Assembly: GCF_030219325.1 (NCBI RefSeq)
Contig: NZ_CP126625.1
Location: 3,088,857-3,152,856 of the forward strand
Direction: 5' to 3'
Origin: Geothrix sp.
GTDB taxonomy: Bacteria; Acidobacteriota; Holophagae; Holophagales; Holophagaceae
DNA: 64,000 nucleotides
Part shown: positions 33,549-44,644 of the stretch, piece after piece
How the letters are laid out: every line of letters begins with the position of its first letter
How positions within the stretch are numbered: position 1 is the first letter of the stretch
Made by a program: the position numbers and the translations under genes
The notes under the pieces: generated by a model
The model's input: the letters and a program-made list of their open reading frames with translations, nothing else
What the model was told of the DNA's origin: nothing
The model's database searches: none

Positions 33549-34427
33549 CTATACCTCCACGCCAAACCGCGAAGCCAGATCGAGGTACCGGGCTCTGATG
33601 CCATCCACGACGGGAGCAGGCAGGTGCGGCGCCGGCGGTTGCTTGTTCCAGCCCTCCAGGGTCTCCAGGTAGTCCCGCAGGAACTGCTTGTCCAGGCTCG
33701 GCGGATTCCCGCCGGGCGCCCAGCTGTCCGCCAGCCAGTAGCGGCTGCTGTCCGGCGTGAGGGCCTCGTCGATCAGGATCACCTCGTCCGTGTCGCTCAA
33801 GCCGAATTCGAACTTGGTGTCGGCCAGCAGAATGCCGCGCTGGCCGGCCAGCTCCGCGCCGCGGCGGTAGAGGGCTAGGCTCAGGTCCCGCAGCTTCTCC
33901 GCCAGGCCCCGGCCCACGATGTCGGCCATGCGCTCGAAGGAGATGTTCTCGTCATGGCCCTCCTCGGCCTTGGTGGCGGGCGTGAAGATGGGCTCGGGCA
34001 GCCGATCCGCGAGCCTCAGGCCCGCGGGAAGGGGCACGCCGCAGACCATCCCGTTGGCCTGGTACTCCTTCCAGCCGCTGCCCGCCAGGTAGCCGCGCAC
34101 CACGCACTCGATGGGCAGGGGGCGCGTCTTCTCCACGACGACCGCCCGGCCGGCCAGGGACTCGCGGTAGGGGGCCACCGCCTCGGGCCAGGCCTGGTTG
34201 CCGCGGAAGTGGTTGGGCACCAGGTCCTCGGTGGCCGCCATCCAGTAGGAGGCCACCGCAGTGAGGATCCGCCCCTTGTCCGGGATGCCCTCGGGCATCA
34301 CGCAGTCGAAGGCGCTGATGCGATCGGAGGCCACGATGAGCAGCTGCTTGCCCAGGTCGTAGACATCCCGCACCTTGCCCCGGCGGAAGACCGGAAACGG
34401 GAGATCGGTGCTGAGCAGGACGGACAT
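33549..34427 (-). CDS. purC: Phosphoribosylaminoimidazole-succinocarboxamide synthase
   Basis: A 292-residue SAICAR synthetase joining CAIR and aspartate with ATP in purine synthesis. The nucleotide loop is GKVRDVYDLG, followed by SDRISAFDCVMPEGIPDKGRIL, then ECVVRGYLAGSGWKEYQ and the Asp-binding region TPATKAEEGHDENISF and DTKFEFGL. The length is of the long (yeast-like) type rather than the 240-residue enterobacterial type. ATG 34427 (MSVLLSTDLPF) follows GGGGGC. It stands apart from other purine genes in the window (prs at 1546, purU at 27534). Confidence 0.95.
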   Translation of the reverse strand: MSVLLSTDLPFPVFRRGKVRDVYDLGKQLLIVASDRISAFDCVMPEGIPDKGRILTAVASYWMAATEDLVPNHFRGNQAWPEAVAPYRESLAGRAVVVEKTRPLPIECVVRGYLAGSGWKEYQANGMVCGVPLPAGLRLADRLPEPIFTPATKAEEGHDENISFERMADIVGRGLAEKLRDLSLALYRRGAELAGQRGILLADTKFEFGLSDTDEVILIDEALTPDSSRYWLADSWAPGGNPPSLDKQFLRDYLETLEGWNKQPPAPHLPAPVVDGIRARYLDLASRFGVEV

Positions 34428-34475
34428 GGGGCCCCCAAAATGGAAAAGGACCATCATCGCAGATCCGCCCGCAGC

Positions 34476-35519
34476 CTAGCCTAGTTCTGGAAGCCGCCTG
34501 GGCGTGGGCGCCGACCAGTTCAGCCCGCCGGGCAGCAGCGCGTACCGGTTCATCACGCCCACCCAGCGGGCCAGCTCGGACTCGCGCACGGAACCATCGG
34601 CGCTGGCCAGGGGCAGGCCGAGGAACTGGAGGTAGTCCTGCACCTCGGCGCCCGAGACGCCCAGGAGCGCCGGGAGCCCCTCCAGGTCATAGGTGCGGTC
34701 CCCCGCCGGCGCGGCCAGGAGCCGATAGTCGAAGGTCTCCCGGAGCACGGAGGCGGTGGCCCCGGGGTCCAGCTCCTGGGCGGCATCCAGGTGGGGGAAG
34801 GGGTTACCGCCCAGAAGGGCCAGCGCCTGGGCCATGCCGAGGTGCGCCAGCAGGTGGACGGGATGGACCTTCAGCACGGCCTCGAAGGCGGCCCTGGCCT
34901 CCTGGACCCGGCCCAGGCGCACGAGGGCCTCGCCATGGCGCAGCTTCGCCTCCACCCGCCCCGGTTCCGCCTTCAGCCAGCGCTCGGCCACCGCCGCCAT
35001 CTCCTCGGCCATGCCCTGGGACCGGAAGAACCCCGTCAGATAGGCGAGGGCGGTGACGTCTCGGGGTGCCAGGAGGAGCAGGCGGTCCAGGATCTCCGCG
35101 GCCCTCAGGGCCTGTCCCTCCTGGTCCAAGCGGTGGGACCAGTCCCGCAGGATCTCCACCTGGCGGGGCACGGGGTGGTTCGGGGTGGACCGTGCCGATT
35201 CTGCAGGGTGCAACAGTTGGGTGCGGACCCACAGGTAGCGCAGGGCGTTGCGCCCGTCCGGGCCCCCCAGTTCCTCCTCGATGGCATGGATGATGGTCTT
35301 CAGGCCGTGCTCCCAGAGGGGCGGCAGGGGCATCTGGACGTGGGTGCGCAGTTCCCGCGTGAGGGGATCGAGAGGGTTCCCCGCCCGTCCCAGGTGCAGC
35401 CGCAGCCTGAGCAGCTCCAGTCCAGGTTCCGGTCCCGGCTGGAAGGCCACCCGCAGGGCGAGCTCCCCCGTGTCGGGGTCGAAGTCGTCCAGGATCAGGA
35501 AACGCAGGTGGGCCCGCAT
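34476..35519 (-). CDS. TPR repeat hypothetical protein
   Basis: A 347-residue soluble protein. The N-terminal 125 residues are mixed (MRAHLRFLILDDFDPDTGELALRV). Residues about 130-250 hold TPR-like helix pairs (ILDRLLLLAPRDVTALAYLTGFF, AKLRHGEALVRLGRVQEARAAFEAVLKVHPVHLLAHLGMAQALALLGG). The C-terminus has a short winged-helix-like stretch (DLEGLPALLGVSGAEVQDYLQFLG). No export signal. ATG 35519 is the first Met; it lies 48 bases upstream of the purC start. The function is not recognisable. Confidence 0.6.
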   Translation of the reverse strand: MRAHLRFLILDDFDPDTGELALRVAFQPGPEPGLELLRLRLHLGRAGNPLDPLTRELRTHVQMPLPPLWEHGLKTIIHAIEEELGGPDGRNALRYLWVRTQLLHPAESARSTPNHPVPRQVEILRDWSHRLDQEGQALRAAEILDRLLLLAPRDVTALAYLTGFFRSQGMAEEMAAVAERWLKAEPGRVEAKLRHGEALVRLGRVQEARAAFEAVLKVHPVHLLAHLGMAQALALLGGNPFPHLDAAQELDPGATASVLRETFDYRLLAAPAGDRTYDLEGLPALLGVSGAEVQDYLQFLGLPLASADGSVRESELARWVGVMNRYALLPGGLNWSAPTPRRLPELG

Positions 35520-35612
35520 AAAACTGAGATTAGCAAGTTTCTAGATCCAAAGGAGGTTGACCGGCACAGGACCAGGGCTGATCATGCAGTATCCAGATGA
35601 TCGGGGGTTACC

Positions 35613-36200
35613 ATGCGCAGGGGGTTGTTGCTCGTGTCTTTGCTGGCCGTCCTGCCGGCTTCGGCCGGGGAGGTGGGCCTGCTGGTCGATAAGCAGGCCG
35701 GGAAGGCTCAGGTGGCCACTTTCGGCTCCAGCCAGAAGTACGACGCCGTGAGTCCCACGGGATTTGGCATCAGGGGCGGCTTTGACGTCCTGGACCTGAA
35801 GATCGCCGCCCTGCAGCTGAACGCCACCTGGCACAACAAGACCAAGGGTGATCTGACGTATGGCGGAACCAACTTCGGCGAGTTGGAGAACCAGTACTGG
35901 GCCGCGGGTGCCATGGTGAACTGGAAGCTCCTGGTCAACGTGGGCGCCGGCGTGGAGTACCGCTCGGAGAAGCTGACCTTTCGGCCCCTCACGGGCGCCA
36001 GCACCGACAGCACCCTCGGTCGTCCCTGGGCCCGGGTCAACGTGGGCTTCAGCATTCCCACCCCTGTCGTGAGCCCGTTCTTCCTCCTCGAAGTGGCCGC
36101 GCCTCTCTCCAAGAAGGACTCCACCAGCACGGCCAAGGACCTCACTGACGCCATGGCGCCCCAGGTGCAGGTCGGCATCTATGGCGGCATCCGGTTCTAA
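35613..36200 (+). CDS. Small outer-membrane beta-barrel protein
   Basis: A 195-residue exported protein. The signal peptide MRRGLLLVSLLAVLPASAG is followed by alternating strands with aromatic girdles (LKIAALQLNATWHNKTKG, QYWAAGAMVNWKLLVNVGAGVEYRSEKLTF, PWARVNVGFSIP) and a terminal Phe (YGGIRF), as expected for an eight- to ten-strand barrel inserted by BAM. No family was recognised; it may be OmpW/OmpA-barrel-like. ATG 35613 has only weak ribosome-binding sequence (GGGGG). A terminator follows 18 bases after the stop. Confidence 0.7.
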   Translation: MRRGLLLVSLLAVLPASAGEVGLLVDKQAGKAQVATFGSSQKYDAVSPTGFGIRGGFDVLDLKIAALQLNATWHNKTKGDLTYGGTNFGELENQYWAAGAMVNWKLLVNVGAGVEYRSEKLTFRPLTGASTDSTLGRPWARVNVGFSIPTPVVSPFFLLEVAAPLSKKDSTSTAKDLTDAMAPQVQVGIYGGIRF

Positions 36201-36218
36201 AGCTGGCCGATCCAATTG

Positions 36219-36246
36219 AAAGGGGCGCCCCAAGGCGCCCCTTTTC
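36219..36246 (+). terminator. Rho-independent terminator
   Basis: Stem GGGGCGCC / GGCGCCCC with loop CCAA and a TTTT tail; flanking AAA/TTT extend the stem. It lies 18 bases after the beta-barrel stop and 31 bases before the next start. Confidence 0.85.
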
Positions 36247-36277
36247 CGTATCATAAGGGCACTTTCACCGAGGGACG

Positions 36278-37039
36278 ATGGAACTCCGGATCCTGGGCTG
36301 CAGTGGCGGGGAGGCTGATGGCGAGCGCCTGACGGGGCTGCTCGTGAACGGCTGCGTGGCCATCGACGCCGGCTCCATCACCGCGGCCCTGACCGTGGAG
36401 GAGCAGGTCGGGATCCAGCACGTGTTCCTCAGCCACTCGCACCTGGACCACATCTGCACCCTGCCCTTCTTCACCAAGAACATCTTCGGCCGCACCCACG
36501 AGGCCGTGGAGATCCACGCCCTGCCCGAGACCCTGGACGTGCTGAGGCGCCACCTCTTCAACGACGAGCTCTGGCCCGACTTCAGCGTGATTCCGAGCCC
36601 GAACGATCCCACCATCCGCTACCTGGAGCTCGAGCCGGAGCACACCTACGACGTCTGCGGCCTGCACATCACGCCGATCCGCGTGAACCACCTGGTGCCC
36701 TGCGTGGGGTACAAGGTCGATGACGGGAAGGATGCCTTCCTCTTCACCAGCGACACCGCGGAGACCGATCGCATCTGGGAGTTCGCCAACGCCACGCCGA
36801 ACCTGCGGCTCGTCATCACGGAAGCCAGCTTCCCCAATGAACAGGCCCGCCTGGCGGAAGCCTCCAAGCACCTCACGCCCTCGAAGCTGGGCGCCGAGCT
36901 GAAGAAGCTGCATCGCGACGTGCCGGTGAGGATCTATCACCTGACTCCCGGGGACAAGGCGACCATGCTGCCGCAGCTCCAGGCCCTCGGGGACCCCAGG
37001 GTGAGCCTGCTCGGCCAGGACGAGCGCATCACCTGGTAG
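36278..37039 (+). CDS. Metallo-beta-lactamase-fold hydrolase, possibly class II cyclic-nucleotide phosphodiesterase
   Basis: A 253-residue MBL-fold enzyme with zinc motif HSHLDH (about residue 51), later His in NHLVPCVGYKV, Asp in FLFTSDTAETDRIWE and a C-terminal His in YHLTPGDK. The arrangement, with TLPFFTKNIFG and the SDTAETDRIWE segment, resembles class II cAMP phosphodiesterases (PDE1/CpdP type). The substrate cannot be fixed from sequence. ATG 36278 follows GAGG at about six bases and a terminator for the previous gene, so it has its own promoter. It converges on the HPt gene three bases away. Confidence 0.75.
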   Translation: MELRILGCSGGEADGERLTGLLVNGCVAIDAGSITAALTVEEQVGIQHVFLSHSHLDHICTLPFFTKNIFGRTHEAVEIHALPETLDVLRRHLFNDELWPDFSVIPSPNDPTIRYLELEPEHTYDVCGLHITPIRVNHLVPCVGYKVDDGKDAFLFTSDTAETDRIWEFANATPNLRLVITEASFPNEQARLAEASKHLTPSKLGAELKKLHRDVPVRIYHLTPGDKATMLPQLQALGDPRVSLLGQDERITW

Positions 37040-37042
37040 GGA

Positions 37043-37399
37043 TCAGCCCTCGGGAAACGCCGAATGCAGGGCCGCCAGGGCCTCCGCGTAGGCGCCTGGC
37101 AGGGTATCCGCCAGGACGGGCAGGTCATCCAGATGACCCTGCCGCGCCTGCGCCTCGATGCAGGAGGCCAGCTCCGCGAACCGCACCAGGCCCAGGTTGC
37201 TCAGGGCCCCCTTCAGCTGGTGCGCTTCCATCATGGTCTGCTGGGCATCCCGGGCGCACAGCGCGCTCTGCAGCAGGGCCAGCCGCGCCGGCACATCCTC
37301 CTGGAAGAGCGTGATCAGCTCGTGAACCAGCGCCGGTGACGCCCCCAGATCAAGGAGATCGCGCAAGGGCTGGAGATCGAGGACCGGCAGGTCGTTCAA
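37043..37399 (-). CDS. Histidine phosphotransfer (HPt) domain protein
   Basis: A 118-residue protein that is a single HPt four-helix domain. The phosphorylatable His60 lies in EAHQLKGALSNLG, the standard HxLKG motif, preceded by the helix LFQEDVPARLALLQSAL. HPt proteins relay phosphate between hybrid kinases and receivers. No kinase is nearby; the single-domain receiver at 61921 is a possible partner but far away. ATG 37399 (MNDLPVLD). It lies 77 bases downstream of atpC on the same strand. Confidence 0.85.
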   Translation of the reverse strand: MNDLPVLDLQPLRDLLDLGASPALVHELITLFQEDVPARLALLQSALCARDAQQTMMEAHQLKGALSNLGLVRFAELASCIEAQARQGHLDDLPVLADTLPGAYAEALAALHSAFPEG

Positions 37400-37476
37400 C
37401 GCGCGCTCCGGATGGGTAAGCGGCTTCGAGGATGGTTCCCGCCCACAGGCGGGCCGGAGGGCGCGATGAGTCCGGA

Positions 37477-37899
37477 TCAGAATCCGTGGCCGGCGGGATG
37501 TCCTGCGGCCTGGAGCCGGATCAGGCTGGCGTTGAGCTTGGCCTGGGCCGCAGCCAGGTCGTGTTCGGTCTGGGCATCCTTGAGGAGCTTGAGGGCCCGC
37601 TGCCGGGAGGCCTCGGCCCGCTCCAGGTCGAGCATGTCCATGGTCTCGCTCTCCCGGGCCAGGATGGTCACGTGGTCCGGTCCGATCTCCGCGAAACCAC
37701 CGAACACCGTGATCCAGTGCTTCTGGCCCTCCTGGATGTAGTAGAGCAGGCCGTCGCCCACCTCGGTCATGACGGGCGTGTGGCCCGGCAGGATGCCGTA
37801 GTAGCCGCGGGAGGCCGTGGGGAACTGCACCTCGGCCACCTCGGCGGAAAAGACCGGCCGCTCCGGGGTGACGACTTCCAGCTTGATGGTTTGGGACAT
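37477..37899 (-). CDS. atpC: ATP synthase epsilon subunit
   Basis: A 140-residue epsilon subunit, which links the F1 rotor to the c-ring and inhibits ATP hydrolysis. The N-terminal beta-barrel opens KLEVVTPERPVFSAEVAEVQFPTASRGYYGILPGHTPVMTEV, a hallmark, and the C-terminal helical hairpin (ERAEASRQRALKLLKDA) is complete. ATG 37899 (MSQTIK) follows GAGAGAT. It is the last atp gene; a hairpin separates it from atpD. Confidence 0.94.
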   Translation of the reverse strand: MSQTIKLEVVTPERPVFSAEVAEVQFPTASRGYYGILPGHTPVMTEVGDGLLYYIQEGQKHWITVFGGFAEIGPDHVTILARESETMDMLDLERAEASRQRALKLLKDAQTEHDLAAAQAKLNASLIRLQAAGHPAGHGF

Positions 37900-37917
37900 G
37901 ACAATCTCTCTGGAATA

Positions 37918-37944
37918 CTCGGAATCCGCTTCGCGGATTCCGAG
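37918..37944 (-). other. Hairpin between atpD and atpC
   Basis: A perfect 12-base stem (CTCGGAATCCGC / GCGGATTCCGAG) with loop TTC fills most of the atpD-atpC gap and ends 19 bases before the atpC start. It has no U tract; a role in mRNA processing or in setting epsilon levels relative to beta is inferred. Confidence 0.65.
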
Positions 37945-37960
37945 CCGGGGAACTGCAAAC

Positions 37961-39501
<1,541 letters not shown>

Positions 39502-40383
39502 TCAAGCATTTGCGCCGCTGACGATCTCGATGATCTGGTTGGTGATGCTGGCCTGGCGGATCTTGTTCATGGTGAGCGTCAGCTTGGCAATCATCTCGCC
39601 CGCGTTGTTGCTCGCCTTGTCCATGGCCGCCATGCGGGCGCCGTGCTCGGAGGCGCTGCTCTCTAGGAGGTTGCGCAGCAGCTCCGTCTCCACGAACCGG
39701 GGCAGCAGGGTCTCCAGCACCGCGTTGGGATCGGGCTCGAGCAGGTGGGAGACCTCGACGGCGTCCCGCCCTTCGGCGCGGCGATCCAGTTCCATCGGGA
39801 AGACCCGGAACACCGTGGGCGTCTGGGCCACGGCGCTGTTGAAGTAGTTGTAGATCACGTAGAGGGCGTCGATCTCGCCGGCGTGGTACTGCTCCGAGGC
39901 GCTCTTCGAGATCTCCGTCACGACCTGCTGGAGGCCCGTCAGGGGCACGTTGAGGTACTCCCCGGCCGGAGCCAGCTTGCGCTTCTTCGCCCACTCGGCG
40001 GCCCGCTTGCCGACCACGTCCACATGGACGATCTCGGCCTGGCACTCGGAGACGAAGACCGTGGCGGCCTTGAGCACGTTGGCGTTGAAGCCGCCGCAGA
40101 GCCCCTTGTCCGAGGCCACGAGGACCACGCGGATGCGCTTCTCCTCGCGGGGGGACAGGAAGGCCTGGGCGGCGGGTCCCGGCTGGATCTCGGAATCACC
40201 CTTGATGCGGCCCACGACCCGGCGGACGACTTCCATCATCTTGGTGGCGTAGGGGCGCAGGGCCACCAGGCGTTCCTGAGACTTCCGCAGCTTGACCGCG
40301 GAGATCATCTTCATGGCCTTGGTGACCTGCTGGGTGTTCTTCACCGACCGGATGCGGCGGCGAATGTCCTGGAGACCGGCCAT
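39502..40383 (-). CDS. atpG: ATP synthase gamma subunit
   Basis: A 293-residue rotor shaft subunit. The N-terminal helix RRRIRSVKNTQQVTKAMKMISAVKLRKSQ, the central SDKGLCGGFNANV and the C-terminal ASEHGARMAAMDKASNNAGEM...TLTMNKIRQASITNQIIEIV are highly conserved in gamma. ATG 40383 (MAGLQDIR) lies four bases after the atpA stop. Confidence 0.96.
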   Translation of the reverse strand: MAGLQDIRRRIRSVKNTQQVTKAMKMISAVKLRKSQERLVALRPYATKMMEVVRRVVGRIKGDSEIQPGPAAQAFLSPREEKRIRVVLVASDKGLCGGFNANVLKAATVFVSECQAEIVHVDVVGKRAAEWAKKRKLAPAGEYLNVPLTGLQQVVTEISKSASEQYHAGEIDALYVIYNYFNSAVAQTPTVFRVFPMELDRRAEGRDAVEVSHLLEPDPNAVLETLLPRFVETELLRNLLESSASEHGARMAAMDKASNNAGEMIAKLTLTMNKIRQASITNQIIEIVSGANA

Positions 40384-40387
40384 CGGA

Positions 40388-41992
<1,605 letters not shown>

Positions 41993-42535
41993 TTAGGCGG
42001 TGAGAAGCTGCGTCTTGAGCTGGCGGAGCTGGCCCTGGAGCGAGGCATCCAGGACCGTGGAGCCCACCTGGACCTTCACGCCGCCCAGGAGGGTGGCGTC
42101 CTGGTGCCAGCTGAGGCGGATGGTCTTGCCGGTGCGGGTGCCGAGGGAGGCGATGAGGGCCTTGGCCTGGGCGTCCGAGAGGGGCTGGGCGCTGGTCACC
42201 TTGGCCTCCACGATGCCGGCCCGCTCATCCACCTGGTCGGCGAAGGTGCGGCGGATGTCGGGCAGCAGGTTCAGACGGCCCGCTTCGGCCACCACCTTGA
42301 AGAAGTGCCGCATGGACTCGCTCACCTTGGCGGCCGCGAGGATGGTCTCGAAGACCTGGGCCTTCTTGGTGGGCAGCACCAGGGGCGAGGCCACCAGGCG
42401 GGAGAGGTCGGCATTGGCGGCCACGGTGGCGGCCACGGTTTCCAGTTCCTGCTGAAGCTGGGGCACGTTCCCCTGCTTGTCGGCGATCTGGAGGAGGGCC
42501 TTGGCGTAGCGCCGGGCGGTCAGGCGGCTGCTCAC
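41993..42535 (-). CDS. atpH: ATP synthase delta subunit
   Basis: A 180-residue delta subunit that clamps the b-dimer stator to the top of F1. It opens TARRYAKALLQIADKQG, the usual delta helix, and has the C-terminal VKVQVGSTVLDASLQGQLRQLKTQLL signature. The ATG overlaps the atpF stop by four bases (42532-42535), indicating coupling; 36 bases separate it from atpA. Confidence 0.95.
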   Translation of the reverse strand: MSSRLTARRYAKALLQIADKQGNVPQLQQELETVAATVAANADLSRLVASPLVLPTKKAQVFETILAAAKVSESMRHFFKVVAEAGRLNLLPDIRRTFADQVDERAGIVEAKVTSAQPLSDAQAKALIASLGTRTGKTIRLSWHQDATLLGGVKVQVGSTVLDASLQGQLRQLKTQLLTA

Positions 42536-43269
42536 TGGGCGCCTCCGATCTGCTGAATGGCACGGTCCACGGCCTTGGCGGCCTCGGGCCCCTGCAGCTT
42601 GGCTTCCAGGCGCTTGGCGGCGCCTTCCACCGCCAGTTCGGCGACCAGGGCCCGCAGTTCCTGCTCGGCCTGGCGCTTCTGGTAGCCGATCTCGGCCTGG
42701 GCCTGGGCGAGGATCACGGCGGCTTCGGCCTTGGCGGCCTCCAGCACGCGCTGCTTCTCGGCTTCGGCATCGGTCTCGGCCTTGGCCAGGATGCCCGCCA
42801 GCTCACCTTCGAGCCCGGCCATCTTGGCTTCCATGTCCTTCATCTGGGCTTCGCCCTCGGCCTTGTCACGCTCCGCCTGGGCGAGCATGGTCTCCAGCTC
42901 TTCCTTGCGGGACTTGAACATGGCGGACAGGGCACCCTTCAGGATGAAGAAGAGACCCGCGCCGTAGATGGCGAAGTTCAGCAGCTGGACGAGGAAGGCA
43001 CCGCCGTTGCCGTACTCCTTGCCGAAGAGCTTCATGGCCGGGCCGTGGTGGGCGCCGCCATGGGCTTCGGTGCCGTGGGCTTCACCGGGAGCGGCGTGGG
43101 CCTCGCCCGCTTGGGCCTCGTGGCCTGCGGGTTGGGCCTCATGGCCGGCCGCGGGGGCTTCGTGCTTCTCGGCAGCCGGGGCCGGATGGGCATCATGGGC
43201 CTGCGCCACCAGCGCCACAGGGCTGAGGGACAGCAGGACTGCCAGGGAGAGTCGGGTCAGCTTGTGCAT
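42532..43269 (-). CDS. atpF: ATP synthase b subunit with signal peptide and His-rich N-terminal region
   Basis: A 245-residue stator subunit, longer than the usual 160-170. Residues 1-24 read as a signal peptide (LSLAVLLSLSPVALVAQA). Residues about 25-80 are low-complexity His/Glu/Ala/Pro with at least ten His (HPAPAAEKHEAP, GHEAQ repeats, HGGAHHGP). A membrane helix (FLVQLLNFAIYGAGLFFILKG) and a long charged coiled coil follow, with the delta-contact end. ATG 43269 is two bases before the stop of the second b gene. The extension would face the periplasm and could bind metal; this is inference. Confidence 0.92.
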   Translation of the reverse strand: MHKLTRLSLAVLLSLSPVALVAQAHDAHPAPAAEKHEAPAAGHEAQPAGHEAQAGEAHAAPGEAHGTEAHGGAHHGPAMKLFGKEYGNGGAFLVQLLNFAIYGAGLFFILKGALSAMFKSRKEELETMLAQAERDKAEGEAQMKDMEAKMAGLEGELAGILAKAETDAEAEKQRVLEAAKAEAAVILAQAQAEIGYQKRQAEQELRALVAELAVEGAAKRLEAKLQGPEAAKAVDRAIQQIGGAQ

Positions 43270-43271
43270 GC

Positions 43272-43784
43272 TCAGGCCTGCTTCAGAAGGGTCTGGGCCA
43301 TGGACTCGGCCAGGGCGTCCACCTGGGCCAGGAGGTTCTGCCTGGCCGTGGCCTGCTGGGCCTTGAGGGACTCCACCGCCGCCTGCCGCTCGGCCTGGGC
43401 CTTGGTACGGGCCTCGTCCAGGAGGCGCTGCTTCTCCTTGCCGGCCGCGTCTGACAGCGCCTTGCGCCGCTCGAACGCCTTGGCCCGGAGTTCCTTCAGG
43501 CGGGACTGGTAGTCCTTCTGGCGAGCCTCCAGAGCGGCGGCAGCCTGGGCCTTGGCGTCGCCGCCGGCATTCAGATCCCGGTCGCGGTCCTCCATCACCT
43601 TCGTGATGGGCTGGAAGAACACCACGCGGAGGTAGAAGTAGAGCACCACGAGCAGGACGATCACGAAGAGCAGGGCCGGCAGGTCCGGGCGCATGGGATC
43701 CGGCATCTGGGCCAGGATGCGCGCGACCGGGCCACCCCCTTGCGGTGATCGGAGCGTCAGATTCGCCAGTTCCAGCAGCGCCAC
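43272..43784 (-). CDS. atpF': ATP synthase b' subunit
   Basis: A 170-residue second stator subunit. A short N-terminal leader of about 35 residues precedes one membrane span (LPALLFVIVLLVVLYFYLRVVFF) and a coiled coil (KAQAAAALEARQKDYQSRLKELRAKAFERRKAL). Two different b-type genes point to a b/b' heterodimer, as in photosynthetic bacteria and several Gram-negatives. The start is GTG 43784, six bases after GGAGGG; ATG 43706 or 43694 would leave the span close to the start. It is the first gene of the atp operon here; atpB and atpE are not in the window. Confidence 0.9.
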   Translation of the reverse strand: MALLELANLTLRSPQGGGPVARILAQMPDPMRPDLPALLFVIVLLVVLYFYLRVVFFQPITKVMEDRDRDLNAGGDAKAQAAAALEARQKDYQSRLKELRAKAFERRKALSDAAGKEKQRLLDEARTKAQAERQAAVESLKAQQATARQNLLAQVDALAESMAQTLLKQA

Positions 43785-43978
43785 AGGCCACCCTCCAGAA
43801 ACATCCCAAGGCCACGGCCGACAGTTCAGCCAGGGTCACACCGACACCAGCTGATGGTCCGCGGGAACCTCTGGCACGGGAGTCCTAAAACCCTACCAGA
43901 TTGGTCTCATTCCCTCAATCCGGAGCTTTGTCCTTGACCCTTCCGGGCCCCTGTGGGAGGATTTCGGTTCGGCGATTC

Positions 43979-44054
43979 GGGCGATTAGCTCAGTCGGTAG
44001 AGCAGCTGCCTTACACGCAGCATGTCGGCGGTTCGAGCCCGTCATCGCCCACCA
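43979..44054 (+). tRNA. tRNA-Val (anticodon TAC)
   Basis: A 76-base cloverleaf with encoded CCA. The acceptor GGGCGAT pairs with ATCGCCC, the anticodon stem GCTGC/GCAGC holds loop CTTACAC with anticodon TAC, and the T-arm is GGCGGTTCGAGCCCGTC. It is 28 bases from tRNA-Asp. Confidence 0.95.
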
Positions 44055-44082
44055 GACACCTGGTGAAAAGCAGTAAACGCAA

Positions 44083-44159
44083 GGGGTTGTAGCTCAGTCG
44101 GTTAGAGTGCCAGCCTGTCACGCTGGAAGTCGCGGGTTCGAGCCCCGTCAGCCCCGCCA
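44083..44159 (+). tRNA. tRNA-Asp (anticodon GTC)
   Basis: A 77-base cloverleaf with encoded CCA. The acceptor GGGGTTG pairs with CAGCCCC (one G-T), the anticodon stem CCAGC/GCTGG holds loop CTGTCAC with anticodon GTC, and the T-arm is CGGGTTCGAGCCCCG. Confidence 0.95.
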
Positions 44160-44195
44160 ACAAAAAGGCCCCCACCCGGGGGCCTTTTTGTTGGC
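44158..44195 (+). terminator. Terminator after tRNA-Asp
   Basis: A long symmetric hairpin AACAAAAAGGCCCCC / GGGGGCCTTTTTGTT with loop ACCC begins at the tRNA CCA end. The TTTTT tail makes it a strong rho-independent terminator, and it should act in both directions. Confidence 0.9.
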
Positions 44196-44207
44196 GGAAT
44201 AAAAGCA

Positions 44208-44222
44208 GGGCTCGAACCCGCG
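44208..44222 (-). repeat. Inverted copy of the tRNA-Asp T-arm
   Basis: GGGCTCGAACCCGCG is the exact reverse complement of 44131-44145 in the T-arm of tRNA-Asp (15 of 15). The two arms enclose the 3' end of the tRNA and its terminator, matching the arrangement found after tRNA-Glu (24258-24275 and 24314-24331). Confidence 0.85.
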
Positions 44223-44262
44223 AGTGGGCTCGCCGAGGCGCCACTAAATGTGGCGCCGAACG

Positions 44263-44370
44263 AGACCGGGGGATGCAAGCCCGAAGGGCGCAGCAGACCC
44301 GTTCGAGCCCTCGATGGTATGGGTCGGCACGAGTGGCGGGGAACGGCGGGGCTGCAGGGGCTCGAACCCG
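44263..44370 (+). repeat. Tandem repeat core, copy 1
   Basis: A 108-base non-coding core beginning AGACCGGGGGATGCAAGCCC and ending CTCGAACCCG. It recurs at 44466-44573, offset 203 bases, with about five mismatches by eye. It contains both a direct (GTTCGAGCCC) and an inverted (GGGCTCGAACCCG) T-arm-like box. A 24-base perfect palindrome follows at 44372-44395. Confidence 0.85.
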
Positions 44371-44371
44371 C

Positions 44372-44395
44372 CCCGGCGACGCATGCGTCGCCGGG
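44372..44395. repeat. 24-base perfect palindrome
   Basis: CCCGGCGACGCA / TGCGTCGCCGGG, exact over 24 bases, directly after repeat core copy 1. The matching position after copy 2 (44575-44598) is a degraded version (CCCAGCCACGCAATGCTTGGCCGGG), so this module varies between copies. Confidence 0.8.
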
Positions 44396-44431
44396 ATCTA
44401 TGGTCGAGTGGGCTGGTCACACCGTCGTGGA

Positions 44432-44450
44432 GGCCCTCCGGTGGAGGGCC
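44432..44450. repeat. Variable hairpin between repeat cores
   Basis: GGCCCTCC / GGAGGGCC with loop GGT, nested in an outer pairing of 44415-44423 with 44456-44464 (one G-T). Other spacers in the array carry unrelated sequence with the same kind of fold, for example 44645-44665. Confidence 0.7.
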
Positions 44451-44465
44451 GGAACAGGTGTGGCC

Positions 44466-44573
44466 AGACCGGGGGATGCAAGCCCGAAGGGCGCGGCAGA
44501 CCCGTTCGAGCCCTCGATGGTATGGGTCGACACGAGTGGCGGAGAACGGCGGGGCTGCCGGGGCGCGAACCCG
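44466..44573 (+). repeat. Tandem repeat core, copy 2
   Basis: The second copy of the 108-base core, about 103 of 108 identical to 44263-44370 by eye. Its last T-arm-like box has one change (GGGCGCGAACCCG). It is followed by CGAGTGGGCTCGCCGAGGCGCCACT, which also precedes copy 1. Confidence 0.85.
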
Positions 44574-44644
44574 TCCCAGCCACGCAATGCTTGGCCGGGA
44601 TCCAGCGTCGAGTGGGCTCGCCGAGGCGCCACTCTCCATCTGAC

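Noticed and set aside
44011-44244. Minus-strand frame across tRNA-Val and tRNA-Asp
   Set aside because: Antisense of tRNA sequence; a well-known type of false gene.
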